DNA of 64,000 nt, taken from the NCBI GenBank assembly GCA_964019055.1, contig OZ025207.1:6809501-6873500 (forward strand), written 5' to 3'. Positions 10,801 through 23,809 of the stretch are shown here, piece after piece. The stretch comes from Anthopleura xanthogrammica (Eukaryota > Cnidaria > Anthozoa > Actiniaria > Actiniidae). The notes beneath the pieces were generated by a model that saw only the letters and a list, made by a program, of their open reading frames with translations, was not told the DNA's origin and did no database searches. Numbering within the stretch: the stretch's first letter is position 1; each line of letters starts with the position of its first letter. The translations under genes and the position numbers were made by a program.

Positions 10801-12068
10801 ATGACCTTTTTTCAGCAAAAATGCTTTTTTCTCAGCAAAACACTCTTTTTCTCACCAAAAATGTGCTGTTCGCGCCCAAAATGTGCTTTTAGCAGTGAAA
10901 ACGTCGTGTTATCGGCAAAAGAAAATTCTCAGCCAAAAAAAAATGTTCAGCAAAAAACACCTTTTTTCACCAAAAATCTCATTTTCTCACCAAAAACTTC
11001 ATTTTATCAGCCAAAACGTCGTGTTTTCAGCCAATACGTTGTTTTCACCAGCAATAACGTCGTGTTTTTGGCAAAAAAGTCATCCCATCAGCAAAAAACC
11101 TCATTGTTAGGGTTAAAATGACCTTTTTTCAGCAAAAATGCTTTTTTTTCAGCAAAACACTCTTTTTCTCACCAAAAATGTGCTGTTCGCGCCCAAAATG
11201 TGCTTTTAGCAGTGAAAACGTCGTGTTATCGGCAAAAGAAAATTCTCAGCCAAAAAAAAATGTTCAGCAAAAAACACCTTTTTTCACCAAAAATCTCATT
11301 TTCTCACCAAAAACTTCATTTTATCAGCCAAAACGTCGTGTTTTCAGCCAATACGTTGTTTTCACCAGCAATAACGTCGTGTTTTTGGCAAAAAAGTCAT
11401 CCCATCAGCAAAAAACCTCATTGTTAGGGTTAAAATGACCTTTTTTCAGCAAAAATGCTTTTTTCTCAGCAAAACACTCTTTTTCTCACCAAAAATGTGC
11501 TGTTTGCGCCCAAAATGTGCTTTTAGCAGTGAAAACGTCGTGTTATCGGCAAAAGAAAATTCTCAGCCAAAAAAAAATGTTCAGCAAAAAACACCTTTTT
11601 TCACCAAAAATCTCATTTTCTCACCAAAAACTTCATTTTATCAGCCAAAACGTCGTGTTTTCAGCCAATACGTTGTTTTCACCAGCAATAACGTCGTGTT
11701 TTTGGCAAAAAAGTCATCCCATCAGCAAAAAACCTCATTGTTAGGGTTAAAATGACCTTTTTTCAGCAAAAATGCTTTTTTTTCAGCAAAACACTCTTTT
11801 TCTCACCAAAAATGTGCTGTTCGCGCCCAAAATGTGCTTTTAGCAGTGAAAACGTCGTGTTATCGGCAAAAGAAAATTCTCAGCCAAAAAAAAATGTTCA
11901 GCAAAAAACACCTTTTTTCACCAAAAATCTCATTTTCTCACCAAAAACTTCATTTTATCAGCCAAAACGTCGTGTTTTCAGCCAATACGTTGTTTTCACC
12001 AGCAATAACGTCGTGTTTTTGGCAAAAAAGTCATCCTATCAGCAAAAAACCTCATTGTTAGGGTTAAA
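10801..12068 (+). repeat. Dimeric sub-block (period 634 bp)
   Basis: Four consecutive monomers (10801, 11118, 11435, 11752) carry CACCAAAAATG in place of CACCACAAATG (A at 10858, 11175, 11492 and 11809). The second and fourth also share C-to-T at 11148 and 11782, which lengthens the T-run, at a spacing of exactly 634 bp. The arrangement is therefore two copies of a two-monomer unit. An isolated CACCAAAAATG copy recurs at 13711. Confidence 0.8.
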
Positions 12069-14921
12069 ATGACCTTTTTTCAGCAAAAATGCTTTTTTCT
12101 CAGCAAAACACTCTTTTTCTCACCACAAATGTGCTGTTCGCGCCCAAAATGTGCTTTTAGCAGTGAAAACGTCGTGTTATCGGCAAAAGAAAATTCTCAG
12201 CCAAAAAAAAATGTTCAGCAAAAAACACCTTTTTTCACCAAAAATCTCATTTTCTCACCAAAAACTTCATTTTATCAGCCAAAACGTCGTGTTTTCAGCC
12301 AATACGTTGTTTTCACCAGCAATAACGTCGTGTTTTTGGCAAAAAAGTCATCCCATCAGCAAAAAACCTCATTGTTAGGGTTAAAATGACCTTTTTTCAG
12401 CAAAAATGCTTTTTTCTCAGCAAAACACTCTTTTTCTCACCACAAATGTGCTGTTCGCGCCCAAAATGTGCTTTTAGCAGTGAAAACGTCGTGTTATCGG
12501 CAAAAGAAAATTCTCAGCCAAAAAAAAATGTTCAGGAAAAAACACCTTTTTTCACCAAAAATCTCATTTTCTCACCAAAAACTTCATTTTATCAGCCAAA
12601 ACGTCGTGTTTTCAGCCAATACGTTGTTTTCACCAGCAATAACGTCGTGTTTTTGGCAAAAAAGTCATCCCATCAGCAAAAAACCTCATTGTTAGGGTTA
12701 AAATGACCTTTTTTCAGCAAAAATGCTTTTTTCTCAGCAAAACACTCTTTTTCTCACCACAAATGTGCTGTTCGCGCCCAAAATGTGCTTTTAGCAGTGA
12801 AAACGTCGTGTTATCGGCAAAAGAAAATTCTCAGCCAAAAAAAAATGTTCAGCAAAAAACACCTTTTTTCACCAAAAATCTCATTTTCTCACCAAAAACT
12901 TCATTTTATCAGCCAAAACGTCGTGTTTTCAGCCAATACGTTGTTTTCACCAGCAATAACGTCGTGTTTTTGGCAAAAAAGTCATCCCATCAGCAAAAAA
13001 CCTCATTGTTAGGGTTAAAATGACCTTTTTTCAGCAAAAATGCTTTTTTCTCAGCAAAACACTCTTTTTCTCACCACAAATGTGCTGTTCGCGCCCAAAA
13101 TGTGCTTTTAGCAGTGAAAACGTCGTGTTATCGGCAAAAGAAAATTCTCAGCCAAAAAAAAATGTTCAGCAAAAAACACCTTTTTTCACCAAAAATCTCA
13201 TTTTCTCACCAAAAACTTCATTTTATCAGCCAAAACGTCGTGTTTTCAGCCAATACGTTGTTTTCACCAGCAATAACGTCGTGTTTTTGGCAAAAAAGTC
13301 ATCCCATCAGCAAAAAACCTCATTGTTAGGGTTAAAATGACCTTTTTTCAGCAAAAATGCTTTTTTCTCAGCAACACACCCTTTTTCTCACCACAAATGT
13401 GCTGTTCGCGCCCAAAATGTGCTTTTAGCAGTGAAAACGTCGTGTTATCGGCAAAAGAAAATTCTCAGCCAAAAAAAAATGTTCAGCAAAAAACACCTTT
13501 TTTCACCAAAAATCTCATTTTCTCACCAAAAACTTCATTTTATCAGCCAAAACGTCGTGTTTTCAGCCAATACGTTGTTTTCACCAGCAATAACGTCGTG
13601 TTTTTGGCAAAAAAGTCATCCCATCAGCAAAAAACCTCATTGTTAGGGTTAAAATGACCTTTTTTCAGCAAAAATGCTTTTTTCTCAGCAAAACACTCTT
13701 TTTCTCACCAAAAATGTGCTGTTCGCGCCCAAAATGTGCTTTTAGCAGTGAAAACGTCGTGTTATCGGCAAAAGAAAATTCTCAGCCAAAAAAAAATGTT
13801 CAGCAAAAAACACCTTTTTTCACCAAAAATCTCATTTTCTCACCAAAAACTTCATTTTATCAGCCAAAACGTCGTGTTTTCAGCCAATACGTTGTTTTCA
13901 ACAGCAATAACGTCGTGTTTTTGGCAAAAAAGTCATCCCATCAGCAAAAAATCTCATTGTTAGGGTTAAAATGACCTTTTTTCAGCAAAAATGCTTTTTT
14001 CTCAGCAAAACACTCTTTTTCTCACCACAAATGTGCTGTTCGCGCCCAAAATGTGCTTTTAGCAGTGAAAACGTCGTGTTATCGGCAAAAGAAAATTCTC
14101 AGCCAAAAAAAAATGTTCAGCAAAAAACACCTTTTTTCACCAAAAATCTCATTTTCTCACCAAAAACTTCATTTTATCAGCCAAAACGTCGTGTTTTCAG
14201 CCAATACGTTGTTTTCACCAGCAATAACGTCGTGTTTTTGGCAAAAAAGTCATCCCATGAGCAAAAAATCTCATTGTTAGGGTTAAAATGACCTTTTTTC
14301 AGCAAAAATGCTTTTTTCTCAGCAAAACACTCTTTTTCTCACCACAAATGTGCTGTTCGCGCCCAAAATGTGCTTTTAGCAGTGAAAACGTCGTGTTATC
14401 GGCAAAAGAAAATTCTCAGCCAAAAAAAAATGTTCAGCAAAAAACACCTTTTTTCACCAAAAATCTCATTTTCTCACCAAAAACTTCATTTTATCAGCCA
14501 AAACGTCGTGTTTTCAGCCAATACGTTGTTTTCACCAGCAATAAAGTCGTGTTTTTGGCAAAAAAGTCATCCCATGAGCAAAAAATCTCATTGTTAGGGT
14601 TAAAATGACCTTTTTTCAGCAAAAATGCTTTTTTCTCAGCAAAACACTCTTTTTCTCACCACAAATGTGCTGTTCGCGCCCTAAATGTGCTTTTAGCAGT
14701 GAAAACGTCGTGTTATCGGCAAAAGAAAATTCTCAGCCAAAAAAAAATGTTCAGCAAAAAACACCTTTTTTCACCAAAAATCTCATTTTCTCACCAAAAA
14801 CTTCATTTTATCAGCCAAAACGTCGTGTTTTCAGCCAATACGTTGTTTTCACCAGCAATAACGTCGTGTTTTTGGCAAAAAAGTCATCCCATCAGCAAAA
14901 AACCTCATTGTTAGGGTTAAA

Positions 14922-15557
14922 ATGACCTTTTTTCAGCAAAAATGCTTTTTTCTCAGCAAAACACTCTTTTTCTCACCACAAATGTGCTGTTCGCGCCCAA
15001 AATGTGCTTTTAGCAGTGAAAACGTCGTGTTATCGGCAAAAGAAAATTCTCAATTAAAAAAAAAATGTTCAGCAAAAAACACCTTTTTTCACCAAAAATC
15101 TCATTTTCTCACCAAAAACTTCATTTTATCAGCCAAAACGTCGTGTTTTCAGCCAATACGTTGTTTTCACCAGCAATAACGTCGTGTTTTTGGCAAAAAA
15201 GTCATCCCATCAGCAAAAAATCTCATTGTTAGGGTTAAAATGACCTTTTTTCAGCAAAAATGCTTTTTTTCTCAGCAAAACACTCTTTTTCTCACCACAA
15301 ATGTGCTGTTCGCGCCCAAAATGTGCTTTTAGCAGTGAAAACGTCGTGTTATCGGCAAAAGAAAATTCTCAGCCAAAAAAAAATGTTCAGCAAAAAACAC
15401 CTTTTTTCACCAAAAATCTCATTTTCTCACCAAAAACTTCATTTTATCAGCCAAAACGTCGTGTTTTCAGCCAATACGTTGTTTTCACCAGCAATAACGT
15501 CGTGTTTTTGGCAAAAAAGTCATCCCATCAGCAAAAAACCTCATTGTTAGGGTTAAA
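14922..15557 (+). repeat. Two 318-bp monomers, the first with a local rewrite of the A9 region
   Basis: In the monomer at 14922, CAGCC followed by nine As is replaced by CAATT followed by ten As at about 15051-15065: a cluster of three changes plus one inserted base. The following monomer (15240) has the extra T in its T-run. Clustered change in one subunit suggests a conversion tract or a replication slip at the homopolymer. Confidence 0.75.
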
Positions 15558-17459
15558 ATGACATTTTTTCAGCAAAAATGCTTTTTTCTCAGCAAAACAC
15601 TCTTTTTCTCACCACAAATGTGCTGTTCGCGCCCAAAATGTGCTTTTAGCAGTGAAAACGTCGTGTTATCGGCAAAAGAAAATTCTCAGCCAAAAAAAAA
15701 TTTTCGGCCAAAAACACCTTTTTTCACCAAAAATCTCATTTTCTCACCAAAAACTTCATTTTATCAGCCAAAACGTCGTGTTTTCAGCCAATACGTTGTT
15801 TTCACCAGCAATAACGTCGTGTTTTTGGCAAAAAAGTCATCCCATCAGCAAAAAACTTCATTGTTAGGGTTAAAATGACCTTTTTTCAGCAAAAATGCTT
15901 TTTTCTCAGCAAAACACTCTTTTTCTCACCACAAATGTGCTGTTCGCGCCCAAAATGTGCTTTTAGCAGTGAAAACGTCGTGTTATCGGCAAAAGAAAAT
16001 TCTCAGCCAAAAAAAAATGTTCAGCAAAAAACACCTTTTTTCTCCAAAAATCTCATTTTCTCACCAAAAACTTCATTTTATAAGCCAAAACGTCGTGTTT
16101 TCAACCAATACGTTGTTTTCACCAGCAATAACGTCGTGTTTTTGGCAAAAAAGTCATCCCATCAGCAAAAAACCTCATTGTTAGGGTTAAAATGACCTTT
16201 TTTCAGCAAAAATGCTTTTTTCTCAGCAAAACACTCTTTTTCTCACCACAAATGTGCTGTTCGCGCCCAAAATGTGCTTTTAGCAGTGAAAACGTCGTGT
16301 TATCGGCAAAAGAAAATTCTCAGCCAAAAAAAAATGTTCGGCCAAAAACACCTTTTTTCACCAAAAATCTCATTTTCTCACCAAAAACTTCATTTTATCA
16401 GCCAAAACGTCGTGTTTTCAGCCAATACGTTGTTTTCACCAGCAATAACGTCGTGTTTTTGGCAAAAAAGTCATCCCATCAGCAAAAAACCTCATTGTTA
16501 GGGTTAAAATGACCTTTTTTCAGCAAAAATGCTTTTTTCTCAGCAAAACACTCTTTTTCTCACCACAAATGTGCTGTTCGCGCCCAAAATGTGCTTTTAG
16601 CAGTGAAAACGTCGTGTTATCGGCAAAAGAAAATTCTCAGCCAAAAAAAAATGTTCCGCAAAAAACACCTTTTTTCACCAAAAATCTCATTTTCTCACCA
16701 AAAACTTCATTTTATCAGCCAAAACGTCGTGTTTTCAGCCAATACGTTGTTTTCACCAGCAATAACGTCGTGTTTTTGGCAAAAAAGTCATCCCATCAGC
16801 AAAAAACCTCATTGTTAGGGTTAAAATGACCTTTTTTCAGCAAAAATGCTTTTTTCTCAGCAAAACACTCTTTTTCTCACCACAAATGTGCTGTTCGCGC
16901 CCAAAATGTGCTTTTAGCAGTGAAAACGTCGTGTTATCGGCAAAAGAAAATTCTCAGCCAAAAAAAAATTTTCGGCCAAAAACACCTTTTTTCACCAAAA
17001 ATCTCATTTTCTCAACAAAAACTTCATTTTATCAGCCAAAACGTCGTGTTTTCAGCCAATACGTTGTTTTCACCAGCAATAACGTCGTGTTTTTGGCAAA
17101 AAAGTCATCCCATCAGCAAAAAACCTCATTGTTAGGGTTAAAATGACCTTTTTTCAGCAAAAATGCTTTTTTCTCAGCAAAACACTCTTTTTCTCACCAC
17201 AAATGTGCTGTTCGCGCCCAAAATGTGCTTTTAGCAGTGAAAACGTCGTGTTATCGGCAAAAGAAAATTCTCAGCCAAAAAACAATTTTCGGCCAAAAAC
17301 ACCTTTTTTCACCAAAAATCTCATTTTCTCACCAAAAACTTCATTTTATCAGCCAAAACGTCGTGTTTTCAGCCAATACGTTGTTTTCACCAGCAATAAC
17401 GTCGTGTTTTTGGCAAAAAAGTCATCCCATCAGCAAAAAACCTCATTGTTAGGGTTAAA
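15558..17459 (+). repeat. Alternating variant monomers with TTCGGCC (period 634 bp)
   Basis: TTCGGCCAAAAAC replaces TTCAGCAAAAAAC in the monomers at 15558, 16192, 16826 and 17143 (G at 15706, 16340, 16974 and 17291). The monomers at 15875 and 16509 lack it. The first three positives are 634 bp apart, indicating a dimeric repeat. The 15558, 16826 and 17143 copies also share TTTTCGG in place of TGTTCGG. Confidence 0.8.
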
Positions 17460-18727
17460 ATGACCTTTTTTCAGCAAAAATGCTTTTTTCTCAGCAAAAC
17501 ACTCTTTTTCTCACCACAAATGTGCTGTTCGCGCCCAAAATGTGCTTTTAGCAGTGAAAACGTCGTGTTATCGGCAAAAGAAAATTCTCAGCCAAAAAAA
17601 AATGTTCAGCAAAAAACACCTTTTTTCACCAAAAATCTCATTTTCTCACCAAAAACTTCATTTTATCAGCCAAAACGTCGTGTTTTCAGCCAATACGTTG
17701 TTTTCACCAGCAATAACGTCGTGTTTTTGGCAAAAAAGTCATCCCATCAGCAAAAAACCTCATTGTTAGGGTTAAAATGACCTTTTTTCAGCAAAAATGC
17801 TTTTTTCTCAGCAAAACACTCTTTTTCTCACCACAAATGTGCTGTTCGCGCCCAAAATGTGCTTTTAGCAGTGAAAACGTCGTGTTATCGGCAAAAGAAA
17901 ATTCTCAGCCAAAAAAAAATGTTCAGCAAAAAACACCTTTTTTCACCAAAAATCTCATTTTCTCACCAAAAACTTCATTTTATCAGCCAAAACGTCGTGT
18001 TTTCAGCCAATACGTTGTTTTCACCAGCAATAACGTCGTGTTTTTGGCAAAAAAGTCATCCCATCAGCAAAAAACCTCATTGTTAGGGTTAAAATGACCT
18101 TTTTTCAGCAAAAATGCTTTTTTCTCAGCAAAACACTCTTTTTCTCACCACAAATGTGCTGTTCGCGCCCAAAATGTGCTTTTAGCAGTGAAAACGTCGT
18201 GTTATCGGCAAAAGAAAATTCTCAGCCAAAAAAAAATGTTCAGCAAAAAACACCTTTTTTCACCAAAAATCTCATTTTCTCACCAAAAACTTCATTTTAT
18301 CAGCCAAAACGTCGTGTTTTCAGCCAATACGTTGTTTTCACCAGCAATAACGTCGTGTTTTTGGCAAAAAAGTCATCCCATCAGCAAAAAACCTCATTGT
18401 TAGGGTTAAAATGACCTTTTTTCAGCAAAAATGCTTTTTTCTCAGCAAAACACTCTTTTTCTCACCACAAATGTGCTGTTCGCGCCCAAAATGTGCTTTT
18501 AGCAGTGAAAACGTCGTGTTATCGGCAAAAGAAAATTCTCAGCCAAAAAAAAATGTTCAGCCAAAAACACCTTTTTTCACCAAAAATCTCATTTTCTCAC
18601 CAAAAACTTCATTTTATCAGCCAAAACGTCGTGTTTTCAGCCAATACGTTGTTTTCACCAGCAATAACGTCGTGTTTTTGGCAAAAAAGTCATCCCATCA
18701 GCAAAAAACCTCATTGTTAGGGTTAAA

Positions 18728-19046
18728 ATGACCTTTTTTCAGCAAAAATGCTTTTTTTCTCAGCAAAACACTCTTTTTCTCACCACAAATGTGCTGTTCG
18801 CGCCCAAAATGTGCTTTTAGCAGTGAAAACGTCGTGTTATCGGCAAAAGAAAATTCTCAGCCAAAAAAAAATGTTCAGCCAAAAACACCTTTTTTCACCA
18901 AAAATCTCATTTTCTCACCAAAAACTTCATTTTATCAGCCAAAACGTCGTGTTTTCAGCCAATACGTTGTTTTCACCAGCAATAACGTCGTGTTTTTGGC
19001 AAAAAAAGTCATCCCATCAGCAAAAAACCTCATTGTTAGGGTTAAA
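18728..19046 (+). repeat. 319-bp satellite monomer
   Basis: This monomer carries two independent one-base gains: an extra T in the run after ATGC and an extra A in the run after TTTTTGGC. It is one of two 319-bp units in the window. The extra A is also found at 4460, 4778 and 61853. Confidence 0.85.
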
Positions 19047-19363
19047 ATGACCTTTTTTCAGCAAAAATGCTTTTTTCTCAGCAAAACACTCTTTTTCTCA
19101 CCACAAATGTGCTGTTCGCGCCCAAAATGTGCTTTTAGCAGTGAAAACGTCGTGTTATCGGCAAAAGAAAATTCTCAGCCAAAAAAAAATGTTCAGCCAA
19201 AAACACCTTTTTTCACCAAAAATCTCATTTTCTCACCAAAAACTTCATTTTATCAGCCAAAACGTCGTGTTTTCAGCCAATACGTTGTTTTCACCAGCAA
19301 TAACGTCGTGTTTTTGGCAAAAAAGTCATCCCATCAGCAAAAAACCTCATTGTTAGGGATAAA

Positions 19364-21269
19364 ATGACCTTTTTTCAGCAAAAATGCTTTTTTTCTCAGC
19401 AAAACACTCTTTTTCTCACCACAAATGTGCTGTTCGCGCCCAAAATGTGCTTTTAGCAGTGAAAACGTCGTGTTATCGGCAAAAGAAAATTCTCAGCCAA
19501 AAAAAAATGTTCAGCAAAAAACACCTTTTTTCACCAAAAATCTCATTTTCTCACCAAAAACTTCATTTTATCAGCCAAAACGTCGTGTTTTCAGCCAATA
19601 CGTTGTTTTCACCAGCAATAACGTCGTGTTTTTGGCAAAAAAGTCATCCCATCAGCAAAAAACCTCATTGTTAGGGTTAAAATGACCTTTTTTCAGCAAA
19701 AATGCTTTTTTTCTCAGCAAAACACTCTTTTTCTCACCACAAATGTGCTGTTCGCGCCCAAAATGTGCTTTTAGCAGTGAAAACGTCGTGTTATCGGCAA
19801 AAGAAAATTCTCAGCCAAAAAAAAATGTTCAGCCAAAAACACCTTTTTTCACCAAAAATCTCATTTTCTCACCAAAAACTTCATTTTATCAGCCAAAACG
19901 TCGTGTTTTCAGCCAATACGTTGTTTTCACCAGCAATAACGTCGTGTTTTTGGCAAAAAAGTCATCCCATCAGCAAAAAACCTCATTGTTAGGGTTAAAA
20001 TGACCTTTTTTCAGCAAAAATGCTTTTTTTCTCAGCAAAACACTCTTTTTCTCACCACAAATGTGCTGTTCGCGCCCAAAATGTGCTTTTAGCAGTGAAA
20101 ACGTCGTGTTATCGGCAAAAGAAAATTCTCAGCCAAAAAAAATGTTCAGCCAAAAACACCTTTTTTCACCAAAAATCTCATTTTCTCACCAAAAACTTCA
20201 TTTTATCAGCCAAAACGTCGTGTTTTCAGCCAATACGTTGTTTTCACCAGCAATAACGTCGTGTTTTTGGCAAAAAAGTCATCCCATCAGCAAAAAACCT
20301 CATTGTTAGGGTTAAAATGACCTTTTTTCAGCAAAAATGCTTTTTTTCTCAGCAAAACACTCTTTTTCTCACCACAAATGTGCTGTTCGCGCCCAAAATG
20401 TGCTTTTAGCAGTGAAAACGTCGTGTTATCGGCAAAAGAAAATTCTCAGCCAAAAAAAAATGTTCAGCCAAAAACACCTTTTTTCACCAAAAATCTCATT
20501 TTCTCACCAAAAACTTCATTTTATCAGCCAAAACGTCGTGTTTTCAGCCAATACGTTGTTTTCACCAGCAATAACGTCGTGTTTTTGGCAAAAAAGTCAT
20601 CCCATCAGCAAAAAACCTCATTGTTAGGGTTAAAATGACCTTTTTTCAGCAAAAATGCTTTTTTTCTCAGCAAAACACTCTTTTTCTCACCACAAATGTG
20701 CTGTTCGCGCCCAAAATGTGCTTTTAGCAGTGAAAACGTCGTGTTATCGGCAAAAGAAAATTCTCAGCCAAAAAAAATGTTCAGCCAAAAACACCTTTTT
20801 TCACCAAAAATCTCATTTTCTCACCAAAAACTTCATTTTATCAGCCAAAACGTCGTGTTTTCAGCCAATACGTTGTTTTCACCAGCAATAACGTCGTGTT
20901 TTTGGCAAAAAAGTCATCCCATCAGCAAAAAACCTCATTGTTAGGGTTAAAATGACCTTTTTTCAGCAAAAATGCTTTTTTTCTCAGCAAAACACTCTTT
21001 TTCTCACCACAAATGTGCTGTTCGCGCCCAAAATGTGCTTTTAGCAGTGAAAACGTCGTGTTATCGGCAAAAGAAAATTCTCAGCCAAAAAAAAATGTTC
21101 AGCAAAAAACACCTTTTTTCACCAAAAATCTCATTTTCTCACCAAAAACTTCATTTTATCAGCCAAAACGTCGTGTTTTCAGCCAATACGTTGTTTTCAC
21201 CAGCAATAACGTCGTGTTTTTGGCAAAAAAGTCATCCCATCAGCAAAAAACCTCATTGTTAGGGTTAAA
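19364..21269 (+). repeat. Dimeric block marked by alternating A-run length
   Basis: All six monomers have the extra T. Those at 20000 and 20635 have lost one A from the run before TGTTCAGCC, so lengths run 318, 318, 317, 318, 317, 318. The repeat period from 20000 to 21269 is 635 bp. In this stretch all but the monomer at 19364 carry CAGCCAAAAAC. Confidence 0.85.
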
Positions 21270-23809
21270 ATGACCTTTTTTCAGCAAAAATGCTTTTTTT
21301 CTCAGCAAAACACTCTTTTTCTCACCACAAATGTGCTGTTCGCGCCCAAAATGTGCTTTTAGCAGTGAAAACGTCGTGTTATCGGCAAAAGAAAATTCTC
21401 AGCCAAAAAAAAATGTTCAGCAAAAAACACCTTTTTTCACCAAAAATTTTATTTTCTCACCAAAAACTTCATTTTATCAGCCAAAACGTCGTGTTTTCAG
21501 CCAATACGTTGTTTTCACCAGCAATAACGTCGTGTTTTTGGCAAAAAAGTCATCCCATCAGCAAAAAACCTCATTGTTAGGGTTAAAATGACCTTTTTTC
21601 AGCAAAAATGCTTTTTTCTCAGCAAAACACTCTTTTTCTCACCACAAATGTGCTGTTCGCGCCCAAAATGTGCTTTTAGCAGTGAAAACGTCGTGTTATC
21701 GGCAAAAGAAAATTCTCAGCCAAAAAAAAATGTTCAGCAAAAAACACCTTTTTTCACCAAAAATCTCATTTTCTCACCAAAAACTTCATTTTATCAGCCA
21801 AAACGTCGTGTTTTCAGCCAATACGTTGTTTTCACCAGCAATAACGTCGTGTTTTTGGCAAAAAAGTCATCCCATCAGCAAAAAACCTCATTGTTAGGGT
21901 TAAAATGACCTTTTTTCAGCAAAAATGCTTTTTTTCTCAGCAAAACACTCTTTTTCTCACCACAAATGTGCTGTTCGCGCCCAAAATGTGCTTTTAGCAG
22001 TGAAAACGTCGTGTTATCGGCAAAAGAAAATTCTCAGCCAAAAAAAAATGTTCAGCAAAAAACACCTTTTTTCACCAAAAATCTCATTTTCTCACCAAAA
22101 ACTTCATTTTATCAGCCAAAACGTCGTGTTTTCAGCCAATACGTTGTTTTCACCAGCAATAACGTCGTGTTTTTGGCAAAAAAGTCATCCCATCAGCAAA
22201 AAACCTCATTGTTAGGGTTAAAATGACCTTTTTTCAGCAAAAATGCTTTTTTCTCAGCAAAACACTCTTTTTCTCACCACAAATGTGCTGTTCGCGCCCA
22301 AAATGTGCTTTTAGCAGTGAAAACGTCGTGTTATCGGCAAAAGAAAATTCTCAGCCAAAAAAAAATGTTCAGCAAAAAACACCTTTTTTCACCAAAAATC
22401 TCATTTTCTCACCAAAAACTTCATTTTATCAGCCAAAACGTCGTGTTTTCAGCCAATACGTTGTTTTCACCAGCAATAACGTCGTGTTTTTGGCAAAAAA
22501 GTCATCCCATCAGCAAAAAACCTCATTGTTAGGGTTAAAATGACCTTTTTTCAGCAAAAATGCTTTTTTTCTCAGCAAAACACTCTTTTTCTCACCACAA
22601 ATGTGCTGTTCGCGCCCAAAATGTGCTTTTAGCAGTGAAAACGTCGTGTTATCGGCAAAAGAAAATTCTGAGCCAAAAAAAAATGTTCAGCAAAAAACAC
22701 CTTTTTTCACCAAAAATCTCATTTTCTCACCAAAAACTTCATTTTATCAGCCAAAACGTCGTGTTTTCAGCCAATACGTTGTTTTCACCAGCAATAACGT
22801 CGTGTTTTTGGCAAAAAAGTCATCCCATCAGCAAAAAACCTCATTGTTAGGGTTAAAATGACCTTTTTTCAGCAAAAATGCTTTTTTCTCAGCAAAACAC
22901 TCTTTTTCTCACCACAAATGTGGTGTTCGCGCCCAAAATGTGCTTTTAGCAGTGAAAACGTCGTGTTATCGGCAAAAGAAAATTCTCAGCCAAAAAAAAA
23001 TGTTCAGCAAAAAACACCTTTTTTCACCAAAAATCTCATTTTCTCACCAAAAACTTCATTTTATCATCCAAAACGTCGTGTTTTCAGCCAATACGTTGTT
23101 TTCACCAGCAATAACGTCGTGTTTTTGGCAAAAAAGTCATCCCATCAGCAAAAAACCTCATTGTTAGGGTTAAAATGACCTTTTTTCAGCAAAAATGCTT
23201 TTTTTCTCAGCAAAACACTCTTTTTCTCACCACAAATGTGCTGTTCGCGCCCAAAATGTGCTTTTAGCAGTGAAAACGTCGTGTTATCGGCAAAAGAAAA
23301 TTCTGAGCCAAAAAAAAATGTTCAGCAAAAAACACCTTTTTTCACCAAAAATCTCATTTTCTCACCAAAAACTTCATTTTATCAGCCAAAACGTCGTGTT
23401 TTCAGCCAATACGTTGTTTTCACCAGCAATAACGTCGTGTTTTTGGCAAAAAAGTCATCCCATCAGCAAAAAACCTCATTGTTAGGGTTAAAATGACCTT
23501 TTTTCAGCAAAAATGCTTTTTTCTCAGCAAAACACTCTTTTTCTCACCACAAATGTGCTGTTCGCGCCCAAAATGTGCTTTTAGCAGTGAAAACGTCGTG
23601 TTATCGGCAAAAGAAAATTCTCAGCCAAAAAAAAATGTTCAGCAAAAAACACCTTTTTTCACCAAAAATCTCATTTTCTCACCAAAAACTTCATTTTATC
23701 AGCCAAAACGTCGTGTTTTCAGCCAATACGTTGTTTTCACCAGCAATAACGTCGTGTTTTTGGCAAAAAAGTCATCCCATCAGCAAAAAACCTCATTGTT
23801 AGGGTTAAA
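21270..23809 (+). repeat. Dimeric higher-order repeat, four copies (period 635 bp)
   Basis: Monomer lengths alternate strictly: 318 (21270), 317 (21588), 318 (21905), 317 (22223), 318 (22540), 317 (22858), 318 (23175), 317 (23493). The long member always has the extra T. The long members at 22540 and 23175 also share TTCTGAGCC in place of TTCTCAGCC (G at 22670 and 23305, 635 bp apart). A third TTCTGAGCC occurs at 23939 in a 317-bp monomer, which marks the edge where the alternation breaks down. Confidence 0.9.
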
